Assembly (NCBI RefSeq): GCF_947495275.1
Contig: NZ_CANLYL010000002.1
Span: forward strand, 372,001 to 436,000
From: an uncultured Roseobacter sp.
GTDB taxonomy: Bacteria > Pseudomonadota > Alphaproteobacteria > Rhodobacterales > Rhodobacteraceae
DNA length: 64,000 bases
Reading direction: 5' to 3'
Positions 44,169-55,344 of this stretch are shown here, one piece after another (the stretch's first letter is position 1; each line of letters starts with the position of its first letter). Under the pieces are notes generated by a model, which ran no database searches, had not been told where the DNA came from, and was given only the letters and a program-made list of their open reading frames with translations. A program made the translations under genes and the position numbers.

Positions 44169-47123
44169 TTACTTGAGGGTCAGCGCGTCATCCACGAGCG
44201 CTGCCTGTTGTGCTTTGTGCTGGCTGGCCAGACCGGTTGCCGGGGACGCGGATGTGGCGCGCCCGACGTAAACGGGCCGCGTATGTTTGGCCTTGATGCG
44301 TCCCAGAACCCATTCGATGTTGGGTTCGATAAAGGTCCAGGCCCCCTGGTTTTTCGGTTCTTCCTGACACCAGATCACCTCGGCCTGCTTGAACCGTTCC
44401 AGCTCCTTGACCGCCGATTGCGCCGGGAACGGATAGAACTGTTCGACCCGGAGCAGATAGATGTCGTCAATCCCGCGCGCATCGCGTTCTTCGAGCAGAT
44501 CATAATAGACCTTGCCCGCGCACATCACCACGCGCTTGATCTTGTTGTCGGCCACCAGCTTGGTGTCGGAATTGCCCTGCTGGGCGTCATCCCACATCAG
44601 ACGGTGGAAACTCGAGCCGGTGGTGAATTCTTCAGCCCGGCTGATCGCCAGTTTGTGACGCAACAGCGATTTTGGCGTCATCATGATCAGCGGTTTACGG
44701 AAAGAACGATGAATTTGCCGCCGCAGGATGTGGAAGTAATTCGCCGGTGTGGTGCAATTGGCCACGATCCAGTTGTCCTGACCACACATCTGCAGGAAGC
44801 GTTCCAGCCGCGCCGAAGAGTGCTCCGGCCCCTGACCCTCGAACCCATGCGGCAGCAGGCAGACCAGACCGGACATGCGCAGCCATTTGCTTTCGCCGCT
44901 TGAGATGAACTGGTCAAACATGATCTGCGCGCCATTGGCAAAATCACCGAACTGCGCTTCCCAGAGTGTCAGCGCATTGGGCTCGGCCAGTGAATAACCA
45001 TATTCAAAGCCCAGCACCGCATATTCGCTCAGCATCGAATCGATCACTTCATAATGCGCCTGACCCGCCTTGATGTTGTTGAGCGGATAATACCGCTCCT
45101 CCGTCTCCTGATGGACAAAACCGGAGTGGCGCTGCGAAAAGGTACCGCGCGTGCTGTCCTGCCCGGCCAGCCGCACCCGGTAGCCTTCGGTCAGCAGCGA
45201 GCCAAAGGCCAGCGCTTCGGCCGTGGCCCAGTCGATGCCCTCGCCGCTCTCGAACATGCCCTTTTTGGCCTCCAGCAAGCGCCCCACGGTCTTGTGCATG
45301 GGAAAGCCGTCCGGTGCGGTGGTCAGCGCGCTGCCGATCTCGTTGAACGTACCCTTGGCAATGGCGGTTTTGCCGCGCTGATACCTGTTCTTCTGCTTGT
45401 CCAGATGCGACCACTTGCCGTCCAGCCAGTCGGCCTTGTTAGGCCGGTATTCCTTCCCGGCCTCGAACTCTTCGTTCATATAGGCCTGAAACGCGGCCTT
45501 CATATCCTCGATCTCGCCTTCCGGGATCAGACCGTCCTTGACCAGCCGTTCGGTATAAAGCGTGAGCGTGGTCTTGTGCCCCTTGATCCGCTTGTACATC
45601 ACCGGGTTGGTGAACATCGGCTCATCACCTTCGTTATGGCCGAAGCGGCGGTAGCAGAAGATGTCGAGCACCACATCCTTGCGGAACTTCTGGCGGAATT
45701 CCGTGGCGACCTTGGCGGCATGCACAACCGCCTCCGGGTCATCGCCGTTGACGTGGAAAATCGGCGCTTCGACCACCAGCGCGTTATCCGTGGGATAGGG
45801 CGAGGAGCGCGAGAAATGCGGCGCGGTGGTAAAGCCGATCTGGTTGTTGACCACGATATGCATGGTGCCGCCCGCCTTGTGCCCCTTGAGGCCCGAGAGC
45901 GCGAAACATTCCGCCACCACGCCCTGACCCGCAAAAGCCGCATCGCCATGCAGCAGGATCGGCATCACGGAGGTGCGCGCATCATCGTTGTTCTGGTCCT
46001 GCTTGGCGCGTGCCTTACCCAGAACCACCGGGTTGACCGCTTCGAGATGCGAGGGGTTGGCCGTCAGGCTGAGGTGCACGGTATTGCCGTCAAACTCGCG
46101 GTCTGACGACGCCCCGAGGTGGTATTTCACATCGCCCGAGCCATCCACATCCTCGGGCTTGAAGCTGCCGCCCTGAAACTCGTTGAAAATCGCCTTGTAG
46201 GGTTTGGCCATCACATTGGCCAGCACCGACAGACGCCCCCGGTGCGGCATGCCGATCACGATATCCCTGACCCCCAGCGCCCCGCCGCGCTTGATGATCT
46301 GCTCCATCGCCGGCACCAGGCTTTCGCCGCCGTCCAGACCAAAGCGTTTGGTGCCCATGTATTTGACATGCAGGAATTTCTCGAAGCCTTCGGCCTCCAC
46401 CAGCTTGGCCAGGATCGCCTTGCGTCCTTCGCGGGTGAAAGACACCTCCTTGCCGAACCCCTCAATGCGCTCTTTCAGCCAGCCCGCCTCTTCGGGGTTG
46501 GAAATATGCATGTATTGCAGCGCAAAGGTGCCGCAGTAGGTCCGCCGCACGATCGACAGGATTTCGCGCATCGAGGCGGTCTCCAGCCCCAGCACCTTGT
46601 CGATGAAGATGGGCCGGTCCATGTCGGCCTCGGTGAAACCGTAGGATTTCGGGTCAAGCTCGGGGTGCGGTGTCATCTCGCGCATGCCCAGCGGGTCAAG
46701 ATCGGCCACCAGATGGCCGCGGATGCGGTAGGCGCGGATGATCATCAGCGCACGGATAGAGTCAAGCACGGCGCGTTTGATCTGGTCATCGGTGACCGCA
46801 ACACCGGCAGCGGCAGCCCTGGCCTTGATCTTGTCGCCCGCACCTTTGAGTTCGGCTTCGGGGGCCCATTCCCCGGTGAGCGCCTGCGTCATCTCATCGC
46901 CCGGCTGCGGCGGCCAATCCGTGCGCGCCCAGCTCGGGCCTTGCGCCTCGCGCTTGACGGAGACCTCATCATCCCCCATCGCCTTGAAAAACGCCTGCCA
47001 CGCGTCATCAACCGCGTTCGGGTCATTGGCGTATCGCGCGTACATCTGTTCAAGATATTCCGCATTGTGCCCCTGCATGAAGGAGGAAGCATGGAACTGG
47101 TCGTTGGGGGAGTGTTCGGTCAT
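44169..47123 (-). CDS. sucA: 2-oxoglutarate dehydrogenase E1
   Basis: 984 residues. Thiamine diphosphate-dependent decarboxylase of the TCA cycle. N-terminal [21 protein letters not shown] peptide that contacts E2/E3, [14 protein letters not shown], the ThDP region [13 protein letters not shown], and the transketolase-like part with [28 protein letters not shown]. Length and motifs standard. 22 bases before sucB. Confidence 0.96.
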   Translation of the reverse strand: MTEHSPNDQFHASSFMQGHNAEYLEQMYARYANDPNAVDDAWQAFFKAMGDDEVSVKREAQGPSWARTDWPPQPGDEMTQALTGEWAPEAELKGAGDKIKARAAAAGVAVTDDQIKRAVLDSIRALMIIRAYRIRGHLVADLDPLGMREMTPHPELDPKSYGFTEADMDRPIFIDKVLGLETASMREILSIVRRTYCGTFALQYMHISNPEEAGWLKERIEGFGKEVSFTREGRKAILAKLVEAEGFEKFLHVKYMGTKRFGLDGGESLVPAMEQIIKRGGALGVRDIVIGMPHRGRLSVLANVMAKPYKAIFNEFQGGSFKPEDVDGSGDVKYHLGASSDREFDGNTVHLSLTANPSHLEAVNPVVLGKARAKQDQNNDDARTSVMPILLHGDAAFAGQGVVAECFALSGLKGHKAGGTMHIVVNNQIGFTTAPHFSRSSPYPTDNALVVEAPIFHVNGDDPEAVVHAAKVATEFRQKFRKDVVLDIFCYRRFGHNEGDEPMFTNPVMYKRIKGHKTTLTLYTERLVKDGLIPEGEIEDMKAAFQAYMNEEFEAGKEYRPNKADWLDGKWSHLDKQKNRYQRGKTAIAKGTFNEIGSALTTAPDGFPMHKTVGRLLEAKKGMFESGEGIDWATAEALAFGSLLTEGYRVRLAGQDSTRGTFSQRHSGFVHQETEERYYPLNNIKAGQAHYEVIDSMLSEYAVLGFEYGYSLAEPNALTLWEAQFGDFANGAQIMFDQFISSGESKWLRMSGLVCLLPHGFEGQGPEHSSARLERFLQMCGQDNWIVANCTTPANYFHILRRQIHRSFRKPLIMMTPKSLLRHKLAISRAEEFTTGSSFHRLMWDDAQQGNSDTKLVADNKIKRVVMCAGKVYYDLLEERDARGIDDIYLLRVEQFYPFPAQSAVKELERFKQAEVIWCQEEPKNQGAWTFIEPNIEWVLGRIKAKHTRPVYVGRATSASPATGLASQHKAQQAALVDDALTLK

Positions 47124-47126
47124 TTT

Positions 47127-47801
47127 TCAGTCCTTTGGAGAGCCGCTGACGAATGTGAGTACGTACGCGGTGGCGGGTATCGGGTGGCCAAGAGAAGCGG
47201 TTACCAAATCGGCATCAAGGCGTATTCCGGTGCGCGCTACCTTGAACGCACCCAATTTGACTTGTTCTGCAAGAACTATGCTGAGAACCCCTGCAGGATC
47301 CAACCTCTTGGCCCCGGCATCGGGAATGGTGGCTGCGTTGTCGAAGGCATATTTGCTATCAACAACATAGCAAGACAGATGAAACCAATTGGGAAGTGTC
47401 CGACTTTCCACAAATAGCAATGCGGTATCACCGTCCCGGGTGAACAGGTCGGCAGAAGAGAACTTGCTCGTTTTTGCTCCTCTGTCGGTGTGTCGGTCGG
47501 CTTTCAATAAGCCCTCGTTCCATGCTTGTTCCCACGTCGGAGAATGCTCATTTTTGTAAGCTGCGTTTGCAAGAAAACTGACTGCATAAAGTTCGCGTAG
47601 ATTTCCGGAAAAATTAACAGGTTTCACAGGTGTCCATCCAAGGGACATGGCCGCGTCGACCACCGCGTTTTTGTCGGTGCCGTTGGTAACACAGATGTTG
47701 GATGTTGCTTGCAAAAGTTCTCCGGCAACCACAGGGCTTCCCACCAACAGGCTCGCTGTCAGGGAAATGCCAGTTGTTAGTCGCCGGAGACGTATAGTCA
47801 T
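47127..47801 (-). CDS. Exported hypothetical protein, two-cysteine family member
   Basis: 224 residues with a signal peptide (cleavage near VVAGE about residue 27). Cys37 in SNICVTNG is followed after 17 residues by a GW.PV turn, and Cys144 in HLSCYVV. The same C-x…-AGF/GW, later C-x-V arrangement appears in the three proteins between sucC and sucD. It lies between sucD and sucA with 3-base gaps. Sample GC is 45–50%, below its neighbours. Function unknown. Confidence 0.6.
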   Translation of the reverse strand: MTIRLRRLTTGISLTASLLVGSPVVAGELLQATSNICVTNGTDKNAVVDAAMSLGWTPVKPVNFSGNLRELYAVSFLANAAYKNEHSPTWEQAWNEGLLKADRHTDRGAKTSKFSSADLFTRDGDTALLFVESRTLPNWFHLSCYVVDSKYAFDNAATIPDAGAKRLDPAGVLSIVLAEQVKLGAFKVARTGIRLDADLVTASLGHPIPATAYVLTFVSGSPKD

Positions 47802-47804
47802 GAA

Positions 47805-48692
47805 TCAGCCTTTCTCAATCGCCTCTTTCACCGCTTCGCCCAGCGTGGCGGGGCTGTCGGCGACGACGATACCCGCCGCGCGCATGGCTTCGATCTTGTC
47901 TTCGGCACCGCCCTTGCCACCGGCAACAATGGCACCAGCGTGACCCATGCGGCGGCCCGGAGGGGCGGTGCGGCCCGCGATGAAACCCGCGGTGGGCTTC
48001 CAGCGGCCTTTCTTCTTCTCATCGGCCAGAAACTGCGCGGCATCCTCTTCCGCAGAGCCGCCGATCTCCCCGATCATGATGATGCTTTGCGTCTCGTCGT
48101 CAGCCAGAAACATTTCCAAAACGTCAATATGCTCGGTCCCCTTGATCGGGTCGCCGCCGATGCCCACCGCCGTGGACTGGCCATAGCCCAGATCGGTGGT
48201 CTGTTTGACCGCCTCATAGGTCAGCGTGCCGGAGCGCGAGACCACGCCGCACGATCCGCGCTTGTGGATATGGCCGGGCATAATGCCGATCTTGCAGGCA
48301 TCGGGCGTGATCACCCCGGGGCAGTTCGGCCCCACGAGCCGCGATGCAGACCCTTCGAGCGCGCGCTGCACCTTCATCATGTCCAGCACCGGGATGCCTT
48401 CGGTGATGCAGACGATCAGTTCCATCTCCGCATCAATGGCTTCCAGAATGGAATCCGCGGCAAAGGGCGGCGGCACGTAGATCACGGAGGCATTGGCCTG
48501 CGTGGCATGGCGCGCTTCATGCACGGAATTGAAGACCGGTAGATCGAGATGCGTCTGACCGCCCTTGCCGGGCGTTACACCGCCGACCATCTTGGTGCCG
48601 TAAGCAATGGCCTGTTCGGAGTGGAATGTGCCCTGGCTGCCGGTGAGCCCCTGGCAGATCACGCGGGTGTTTTCGTCAATAAGTACGGCCAT
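47805..48692 (-). CDS. sucD: Succinyl-CoA synthetase alpha subunit
   Basis: 295 residues. CoA-binding Rossmann part ([18 protein letters not shown]), and the phosphorylated histidine in [17 protein letters not shown]. Makes ATP or GTP from succinyl-CoA with SucC. Unlike in many genomes, sucC and sucD are not adjacent: four other genes lie between them. Confidence 0.96.
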   Translation of the reverse strand: MAVLIDENTRVICQGLTGSQGTFHSEQAIAYGTKMVGGVTPGKGGQTHLDLPVFNSVHEARHATQANASVIYVPPPFAADSILEAIDAEMELIVCITEGIPVLDMMKVQRALEGSASRLVGPNCPGVITPDACKIGIMPGHIHKRGSCGVVSRSGTLTYEAVKQTTDLGYGQSTAVGIGGDPIKGTEHIDVLEMFLADDETQSIIMIGEIGGSAEEDAAQFLADEKKKGRWKPTAGFIAGRTAPPGRRMGHAGAIVAGGKGGAEDKIEAMRAAGIVVADSPATLGEAVKEAIEKG

Positions 48693-48746
48693 TTTGGTTC
48701 CCTTTTTGGTATTTCAAGGTCCGGATGAGATGTTGAGTGGTCTGGG

Positions 48747-49544
48747 TCATGGAGCCCCTGCTTTGCGCAAAAGCACGGTGATGTTGTCATCCACCGGCAG
48801 GGCGATCCTGTTGATCAGTTCGGTTGTGAAACCAGCCTTGCGGCAGGTCTCGGTCAGTGTTTTCAGAGTGAAGTAGTTGACGTGGTCCGGATGCCGGAAC
48901 CCGCACCATTTGGCCCCCACCACACGGCGGTTCAGCGAGCCGAAGTTCGGCACGCGAATGTAGACGGCACCGCTATGCTTGAGCGCGCGATGCGATCCCT
49001 TCAGGACCTGCATCACTTCGGTTTCATGCTCCAGATAGGAATGCATGATGATCCCGTCGAATTGGCCTTCATCAAACGTCCAGATCGCTTCGGCCCCCGC
49101 GCCATGGGCGCAATAACCACCCTGCTGCCGCATGTAGGCGTCGGCCTGGGCATGCAGGGATTTGGAGAGTTCAATGCCGTAGGGCGTCATGGGCGGGGCG
49201 ATGCGCGCGCCATGCCCGCAGCCGATATCGAGCACATGCCCGTCGTTGAACCACGCCCGATACCTGTCGTGTTTGTTGCGATGGGTCAGGCCCAGTTTCT
49301 GACGCAAGGCGCGAATGCCGGGGCTGAGTGAGGTGGAGCCTTTCGTGGCTTCTTTCTTGACCTCATAGGTCTTTTCCCAGGCAAAATCCTCTTCCAGCGC
49401 TTCATAGGCAACCGGATTGCGCAGGTAGGTCATATCGCAGGCGGTACAGCGCACAATCTGCCAGTCGGGCGGAGAATATTGTTCCCAGGGGGCAGCGTCT
49501 GTTGCCGCGCAACAGGGGCAGGGGCGGGGTGCAGCATCCAGCAT
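48747..49544 (-). CDS. Class I SAM methyltransferase with N-terminal zinc ribbon
   Basis: 265 residues from ATG 49544, chosen because GGAGGG lies 8 bases upstream and the previous stop is 1 base away. Zinc ribbon CPCC…CTAC (about residues 9–34), SAM motif I VLDIGCGHG (near 103–111), acidic motif II YGIEL, and YLEHETEVMQVLKGSHRALKHSGAVYIRVPN, typical of Methyltransf_23 proteins. Substrate unknown. In the suc operon, between the two-cysteine genes and sucD. Confidence 0.85.
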   Translation of the reverse strand: MLDAAPRPCPCCAATDAAPWEQYSPPDWQIVRCTACDMTYLRNPVAYEALEEDFAWEKTYEVKKEATKGSTSLSPGIRALRQKLGLTHRNKHDRYRAWFNDGHVLDIGCGHGARIAPPMTPYGIELSKSLHAQADAYMRQQGGYCAHGAGAEAIWTFDEGQFDGIIMHSYLEHETEVMQVLKGSHRALKHSGAVYIRVPNFGSLNRRVVGAKWCGFRHPDHVNYFTLKTLTETCRKAGFTTELINRIALPVDDNITVLLRKAGAP

Positions 49545-49545
49545 C

Positions 49546-50028
49546 TCAGCCGCCCTCCCAGCCACGGGGCAGCCTGTCGACCGCCATGAAGGTCTGGCCG
49601 TCGCGGGTGCCTACATGCACCACCGCGACACGGCCCCGGAGCAATTCGCGCCCTTCGATGAGCGCGGTTCCCGACGCCTCGGCGTGGGTGTCGGGCAGGT
49701 CAATTGCGAAGCCGAAGACAGGCGGCGTGGCCATCTGCTTGCGCAAGGCTGCAATCGCTGTGCCTGTGTGGTCTCCATCAAATGCCACTTCGCAGCGCCG
49801 CTCGATTTTGGGCGGCGCATCGGGGGCCGGTTGCAGGGTTTTATCCCAGAACGTCAGATCGAACGGCAGGGGGCTGCCTGCGCGCGCCTCCATCCGCATG
49901 CGGGCCTCGGCGGCGGTCTGACCGGCCTTGAAACAGATCGCGTTGAAACTGTCGATGGCCGTGCTCGCCACCGTCCCCGCCGTTCCAGGCGACGCTAAAA
50001 GGCAGGATATGATCAGGCTGCGGATCAT
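49546..50028 (-). CDS. Exported two-cysteine protein, suc-operon family (A)
   Basis: 160 residues from ATG 50028, which overlaps the upstream stop (ATGA). Signal peptide to about residue 18. First cysteine in FNAICFKAG (Cys32), second in ERRCEVAFDG (Cys79), 47 residues apart. Between them lies an amphipathic helix ending in ARAGSPLP. Layout matches the next two genes. No known domain; cysteines are likely disulfide-bonded in the periplasm (inference). Confidence 0.62.
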   Translation of the reverse strand: MIRSLIISCLLASPGTAGTVASTAIDSFNAICFKAGQTAAEARMRMEARAGSPLPFDLTFWDKTLQPAPDAPPKIERRCEVAFDGDHTGTAIAALRKQMATPPVFGFAIDLPDTHAEASGTALIEGRELLRGRVAVVHVGTRDGQTFMAVDRLPRGWEGG

Positions 50029-50564
50029 GGCGCCCCCGGCTGGAATAGGATCAGGGCATAGCGATACCATCCGAAACTTTCCGTCCGCTCGGTGGCAATC
50101 AGCTGAGGTGGATCGGAGGGCACGGACCAGGCTTGCTCGATGTTGTCGCCCAGCGGCGCGGGATCAACGGGTTGCGCCTCCGGATAGGTTTCGGCGACGA
50201 AATTCTGGAATCGAGTGGTCTGACCTGTGCGCGACTCTGCCTGCACAAGGCACATGGTATCCGACACCGCAACGGCGGGGCGCCGATCATCAACGACGTA
50301 GGCTTTGACACCCGCAACTTCCTGAGGCAGAGGCACATATCCGGCATTGCGCAGCTTTTGCTCCGACGCGCTGCGATCCTGCGGAGCCTGCACGCAAAAC
50401 CGCTCGAACGCCCGGACCATCGACGCAGGATTGCTTTTGGGCACCAGATTGGCACGCCACATATTACGCAGCTCAGCGGTGTCGGGGGAGACTTGCCCGG
50501 ATGCGCAGGCGGCCATCAGCAATGAGCCGGACAAAGCGATGATCAAGGGTGCAGGCATCGTCAC
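50025..50564 (-). CDS. Lipoprotein, suc-operon two-cysteine family (B)
   Basis: 179 residues from GTG 50564 (ATG at 50558 also possible). Lipobox LLMAAC with Cys20. Then FERFCVQAP (Cys57) with LRNAGYVPLP after it, and TMCLVQAE (Cys105), spacing 48. The same cysteine–helix–AG(Y/F)–cysteine layout as its neighbours, but lipid-anchored. Overlaps the preceding gene's stop region and the next gene's start. Confidence 0.62.
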   Translation of the reverse strand: MTMPAPLIIALSGSLLMAACASGQVSPDTAELRNMWRANLVPKSNPASMVRAFERFCVQAPQDRSASEQKLRNAGYVPLPQEVAGVKAYVVDDRRPAVAVSDTMCLVQAESRTGQTTRFQNFVAETYPEAQPVDPAPLGDNIEQAWSVPSDPPQLIATERTESFGWYRYALILFQPGAP

Positions 50565-51184
50565 TACACCCTATAGCTGCTGTAAAAGCGCACGGTGCCA
50601 TTTTCGACGCAGCCCAGATCACCGCGCGCCACAACGCCGACGATCTGACCGATAGGGTTTGTCGGATCCTCGTAGGTGACGCAATTGGCCCCGGCACCTG
50701 CGACTGTTCTGCGCAGGTAACCCGGCAGGATTTGCGGGATCAGCGCGTCCAGCAAGGCGCTGCCGCGCGCAACGCCCATATGGTCGCTGGTCACGATGCA
50801 ATGCTCCGGCATCTCCCCGTAATATAGCTCGACCGACACAGTATCAGCGGGCGCGGAGAAAAAATGTGTGGTGTCAGAATTGACCTGTGATCGGCTCACC
50901 TGTTCAGCGAAGCCTGCATCCCGGAACCAGCTTGCCCTGTCTTCCGGGGCTGCAAACCCGCTCAGGCAGAATTGCAACGCGAGGCTGGCGTTGGTCCACA
51001 CAGCCTCCTCAAAGCTCTGCGCAGAGGTGGGGGATGCGAGGCTCAGGGCAAATCCCAAAGCTCCCAGACCGAGCACGCGGGCGACAGCCCCTTCGGACCG
51101 GACACCGATCCAGGGCTTTGCCCGCTCAGACCTCAAACGTTCCTCGGGAACGTTGGCCGACCTATAGGTCGGACCAGTGCTCAC
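50564..51184 (-). CDS. Exported two-cysteine protein, suc-operon family (C)
   Basis: 206 residues from GTG 51184, overlapping the sucC stop (GTGA). The hydrophobic signal segment (about 37–55, ending TSAQ) is preceded by 35 polar residues, so the true start may be a later GTG (51070s); undecided. LQFCLSGFA (Cys73), then FRDAGFAE, and EHCIVTSD (Cys129), spacing 56, plus two more cysteines near the end ([14 protein letters not shown]). Family as for the two downstream genes. Confidence 0.58.
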   Translation of the reverse strand: MSTGPTYRSANVPEERLRSERAKPWIGVRSEGAVARVLGLGALGFALSLASPTSAQSFEEAVWTNASLALQFCLSGFAAPEDRASWFRDAGFAEQVSRSQVNSDTTHFFSAPADTVSVELYYGEMPEHCIVTSDHMGVARGSALLDALIPQILPGYLRRTVAGAGANCVTYEDPTNPIGQIVGVVARGDLGCVENGTVRFYSSYRV

Positions 51185-52374
51185 CCCTTGACGGCCTTCA
51201 CGATTTTCTGCGCACCGTCTTTCAGATCATCGGCGGCGATCACGTCGACATCGGAATTGTTGATGATGTCCTTGCCCTGCTGCACGTTGGTGCCTTCCAG
51301 ACGCACCACCAGCGGCACCTTGAGGCCCACCTCTTTGACCGCGGCGACCACGCCCTCGGCGATCACATCGCAGCGCATGATGCCGCCGAAGATGTTCACG
51401 AGGATGCCTTTGACGTTGGGATCGGAGGTGATGATCTTGAAGGCCTCGGTGACTTTTTCCTTGGTGGCCCCGCCGCCCACGTCGAGGAAATTCGCAGGCT
51501 CCGCACCATAAAGCTTGATGATGTCCATCGTCGCCATGGCCAGCCCCGCACCGTTGACCATACAGCCGATCTCACCATCCAGCGCGATGTAGTTGAGGTC
51601 GTATTTCGACGCCTCCAGTTCCTTGCTGTCCTCTTCGGTCACATCGCGCAACTCGGCAATATCGGGGTGGCGATAGATCGCATTGCCGTCAAAACTGATC
51701 TTGGCGTCGAGCACTTTCAGATCACCGCCGTCGGTCACGATCAGCGGGTTGATCTCCAGCATCTCCATGTCTTTTTCCATGAAGGCGTTGTAAAGCAGCC
51801 CCATCAGACCCACGCATTGTTTGACCTGCTTGCCCTCCAGACCCAGTGCGAAAGCGATGCGGCGGCCATGGAACGCCTGATACCCCGAGGCCGGATCAAC
51901 GGAGAAGGACAGGATTTTTTCGGGCGTGCTGGCGGCCACTTCTTCGATGTCCATGCCGCCCTCGGTTGAGCAGACGAAGGACACGCGGGATGTTTGGCGA
52001 TCGACCAGCAGCGCCAGGTACATTTCGGTGGAAATGCCCGAACCGTCTTCGATGTAGATGCGGTTGACCTGTTTGCCCACGGGCCCGGTCTGATGTGTGA
52101 CAAGAGTGCGGCCCAGCATTTTTTTGGCTTCCTCGGCGGCTTCTTCAACCGATTTGGTCAGGCGCACACCGCCTTTCTCGCCAGCGTCACCTTCCTTGAA
52201 TTTGCCCTTGCCACGCCCCCCGGCGTGGATTTGCGCTTTGACCACCCACAGCGGACCATCAAGCGCACCTGCGGCTGTCTTGGCCTCTTCTGATCGCAAC
52301 ACCACCCGACCGTCCGAAACGGGTGCCCCGTAGCTGCGCAACAATGCTTTCGCCTGATATTCGTGGATATTCAT
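51181..52374 (-). CDS. sucC: Succinyl-CoA synthetase beta subunit
   Basis: 397 residues. ATP-grasp N-terminus ([19 protein letters not shown]), [14 protein letters not shown] nucleotide loop, and C-terminal [19 protein letters not shown] and [13 protein letters not shown]. First gene of the suc operon; its 5′ region holds a pair of TGTGATCACA sites and ends in the mdh terminator. Confidence 0.97.
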   Translation of the reverse strand: MNIHEYQAKALLRSYGAPVSDGRVVLRSEEAKTAAGALDGPLWVVKAQIHAGGRGKGKFKEGDAGEKGGVRLTKSVEEAAEEAKKMLGRTLVTHQTGPVGKQVNRIYIEDGSGISTEMYLALLVDRQTSRVSFVCSTEGGMDIEEVAASTPEKILSFSVDPASGYQAFHGRRIAFALGLEGKQVKQCVGLMGLLYNAFMEKDMEMLEINPLIVTDGGDLKVLDAKISFDGNAIYRHPDIAELRDVTEEDSKELEASKYDLNYIALDGEIGCMVNGAGLAMATMDIIKLYGAEPANFLDVGGGATKEKVTEAFKIITSDPNVKGILVNIFGGIMRCDVIAEGVVAAVKEVGLKVPLVVRLEGTNVQQGKDIINNSDVDVIAADDLKDGAQKIVKAVKG

Positions 52375-52489
52375 GGAATAGGGTCCCGTGCTGTTTGGAT
52401 CAGATCTTGCTGGATTTAAAGCGGCAAACGGGATGGTATGGAACCGGTTTTTCCATTTCGCGGGAGATCGGTTGGTGAAAATCCAGTTT

Positions 52490-52520
52490 TGTGATCACAC
52501 GATGAAATGCTGTGATCACA
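52490..52520. promoter_or_regulatory. Paired TGTGATCACA sites, sucC upstream
   Basis: Two identical perfect palindromes, TGTGATCACA at 52490–52499 and 52511–52520, are centred exactly 21 bp apart (two helical turns). They lie about 115 bases before the sucC ATG. A further palindrome ATCACGTGAT follows at 52522–52531. An almost identical pair with the same 21-bp spacing precedes sdhC, so one regulator likely controls both TCA operons. The binding protein is unknown. Confidence 0.75.
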
Positions 52521-52531
52521 AATCACGTGAT

Positions 52532-52655
52532 GCGAACGAATCTCTTTAAAATGAGGGGATTCGCAGCCTTTCGATCCTTCGGGCGCTGCGCGTGGAATTG
52601 TCGACAGAGGTACCTTTGGGGGAGTCGCTCGGCGACCAAGGGGTGTGCCAAAAGC
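52532..52655. other. Rest of the mdh–sucC gap
   Basis: 124 bp between the sucC operator region and the mdh terminator. Only a small GTCGC/GCGAC hairpin (52624–52636) is visible; no gene. Confidence 0.35.
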
Positions 52656-52682
52656 AAAGGGGCCTGCCGAAACACGCCCCTT
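52656..52682 (-). terminator. Intrinsic terminator after mdh
   Basis: On the minus strand AAGGGGC and GCCCCTT pair perfectly (52682–52676 with 52663–52657) around a 12-base loop, followed by TGCTTTTGG. It begins 22 bases after the mdh stop. This separates mdh transcription from the sucC promoter, at least partly. Confidence 0.65.
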
Positions 52683-52703
52683 CCTGTTCAAAGCAAGTGG
52701 AAA

Positions 52704-53777
<1,074 letters not shown>

Positions 53778-53839
53778 TCAGGCGAATCGCGGATTTCCGG
53801 CAGGACCGCAGGGCGGTCTGCGCGAAAAAGGGGCAACGA

Positions 53840-54595
53840 ATGCTGGTGCTGGACTGGGTATTTTTTGCCGTAGCGGGGCCTGCTGTTGTGTTCGCAGGTA
53901 TTTCCAAGGGCGGATTTGGGTCAGGGGCGGCGTTTGCGGCCGCCAGCGTGCTGGCGCTGGTCATCGAACCGGGTCAGGCGCTGGGCGTGATGCTGCCACT
54001 CTTGATGCTGATCGATCTGTCTACCTTGCGTCCCTATTGGCGAAAATGGGACGGGCGGGCTGCCGTCTTGCTGATACTGGGAGGGCTGCCGGGCGTGGCG
54101 CTTGGTACCGCGCTTTACCGGATTGCGGAGCCGGACGTCTTTCGCGTTCTGATCGGGGCGATCTCCGTCGGCTTTGTGCTTTGGCAGCTATCGGTCAAAC
54201 GCGGTTGGGTGAAAATGGGGAACCACAAGCTTCCCAACTGGGCCGGCGCGCTTGCGGGGGCCGTAGCAGGTTTCACCAGTTTTGTAAGCCATGCCGGTGG
54301 GCCGCCGGCCGCTGTATATCTGCTGTCAAGAAAGGTGTCGAAGACCCAATATCAGGCGACAACCGTTCTGGTTTTCTGGGTGATCAATATTGCAAAATTC
54401 GTACCATATGCCTTTTTGGGCATGTTCACCCTGCAAACCGCAACAGCGAATCTGGTGCTGGCACCCTTCGCCCTTTTCGGAGCATGGCTGGGTGTGCGTG
54501 CCCATTACATGGTTCCCGAGCGGCTTTTCTTCGCCCTGACGTATGTCTTGCTGAGCCTGACGGGAATCAAGCTGATATGGGACGGTCTTACCTGA
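53840..54595 (+). CDS. TSUP (TauE/SafE) family permease
   Basis: 251 residues, about eight membrane helices. FAGISKGGFGSGAAFAA near the N-terminus and SFVSHAGGPPAAVYLL in the second half are the two repeat signatures of TauE/SafE sulfonate or sulfite exporters. Substrate cannot be told. Monocistronic, followed by a perfect hairpin. Confidence 0.9.
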   Translation: MLVLDWVFFAVAGPAVVFAGISKGGFGSGAAFAAASVLALVIEPGQALGVMLPLLMLIDLSTLRPYWRKWDGRAAVLLILGGLPGVALGTALYRIAEPDVFRVLIGAISVGFVLWQLSVKRGWVKMGNHKLPNWAGALAGAVAGFTSFVSHAGGPPAAVYLLSRKVSKTQYQATTVLVFWVINIAKFVPYAFLGMFTLQTATANLVLAPFALFGAWLGVRAHYMVPERLFFALTYVLLSLTGIKLIWDGLT

Positions 54596-54614
54596 GTGCC
54601 GATGTCATCGGCAC
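54596..54614 (+). terminator. Hairpin after TSUP gene
   Basis: GTGCCGAT (54596–54603) and ATCGGCAC (54607–54614) form a perfect 8-bp stem with a 3-base loop directly after the stop; TTTTAT follows about ten bases on. Probable terminator, also facing the convergent small exported protein gene. Confidence 0.6.
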
Positions 54615-54680
54615 CCGCGGAATTTTATGCCCGCAGTCGCGCGGCAGGGCCTGATACGGCGAGAAACACCGAGCTTGAAA

Positions 54681-55013
54681 TCAGGCGTCGTTACCCTTGG
54701 CGGGCAGTGCTTCTGCAAGCGTCTCGAAGGACTGACCGGAAGCGACAAGACATGTCAGACCGTTCGGCGTGGTCACCGTGATGGTCCAGGTGCCGGTCTC
54801 GTCAGAAGCAAATACTTCAATCACGGCGTTGTTTGCGCCCAGCCCCATGGACTGACGGGATTCGCCGTAGCCTTCTGCAAGCCGGTCAACAACAGCCTCA
54901 CGTGGTGCACAATTTCGCGCATTTTGCGCAGCTGCATCGGTGGTGGAGGCGATATAAATTGCGGCTGCCGCGCTCAGGGCGCCCAGATGCAGCATCTTTG
55001 TTATGCGTGTCAT
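54681..55013 (-). CDS. Small exported hypothetical protein
   Basis: 110 residues from ATG 55013, giving a signal peptide (cleavage near AAAQ about residue 30). Mature part has NCAPREAVVDRLAEGYGESRQSMG and TCLVASGQSFE, with two cysteines (35, 88) likely bonded. The layout, Cys-Ala-Pro-Arg then GxGESR, is one I have seen in other Rhodobacteraceae hypothetical proteins; function unknown. Confidence 0.65.
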   Translation of the reverse strand: MTRITKMLHLGALSAAAAIYIASTTDAAAQNARNCAPREAVVDRLAEGYGESRQSMGLGANNAVIEVFASDETGTWTITVTTPNGLTCLVASGQSFETLAEALPAKGNDA

Positions 55014-55344
55014 AATGTGTCTGCCTTCATTCGAAAGGCTGCACCCTTTGTCATCTGGCCCAACCGGATTCCCGGCGATGACCGGGCGGCCCCGGTTCAA
55101 GATAAATGTCTGCAACATCCCTTTGATACCGAGCGCACAGCGGCCTTGCTGCAACATCTGCTCCTGGAGACATTCGACGCGACCAGCATCCGTCTCAGGG
55201 TTGAAATAATGGTTAATCGACCGAACTCAAAAAGATTGCATTTGATCTTTGCTGCGATGCGGCATGATTCAGCTTGAACTTTCCTTAAAAAAATGCGCAA
55301 TTCTGCGCAACTTTGTAACAACCTGCCTAACTGGAACCGTTCCG
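55014..55344. promoter_or_regulatory. Divergent region before mcl2-type gene with TGCGCAA direct repeats
   Basis: 331 bp without a gene. TGCGCAA occurs at 55294–55300 and 55304–55310, exactly one helical turn apart, 35–51 bases before the downstream ATG. Such phased repeats suggest an activator site. Ethylmalonyl-CoA pathway genes in relatives are controlled by RamB-type regulators; whether this is such a site cannot be told. Confidence 0.45.

Noticed and set aside
46119-47417. Long plus-strand open frame (about 430 codons) opposite sucA
   Set aside because: Antisense frame caused by high GC; the minus strand encodes an unmistakable SucA with all motifs. The frame has no family motif.
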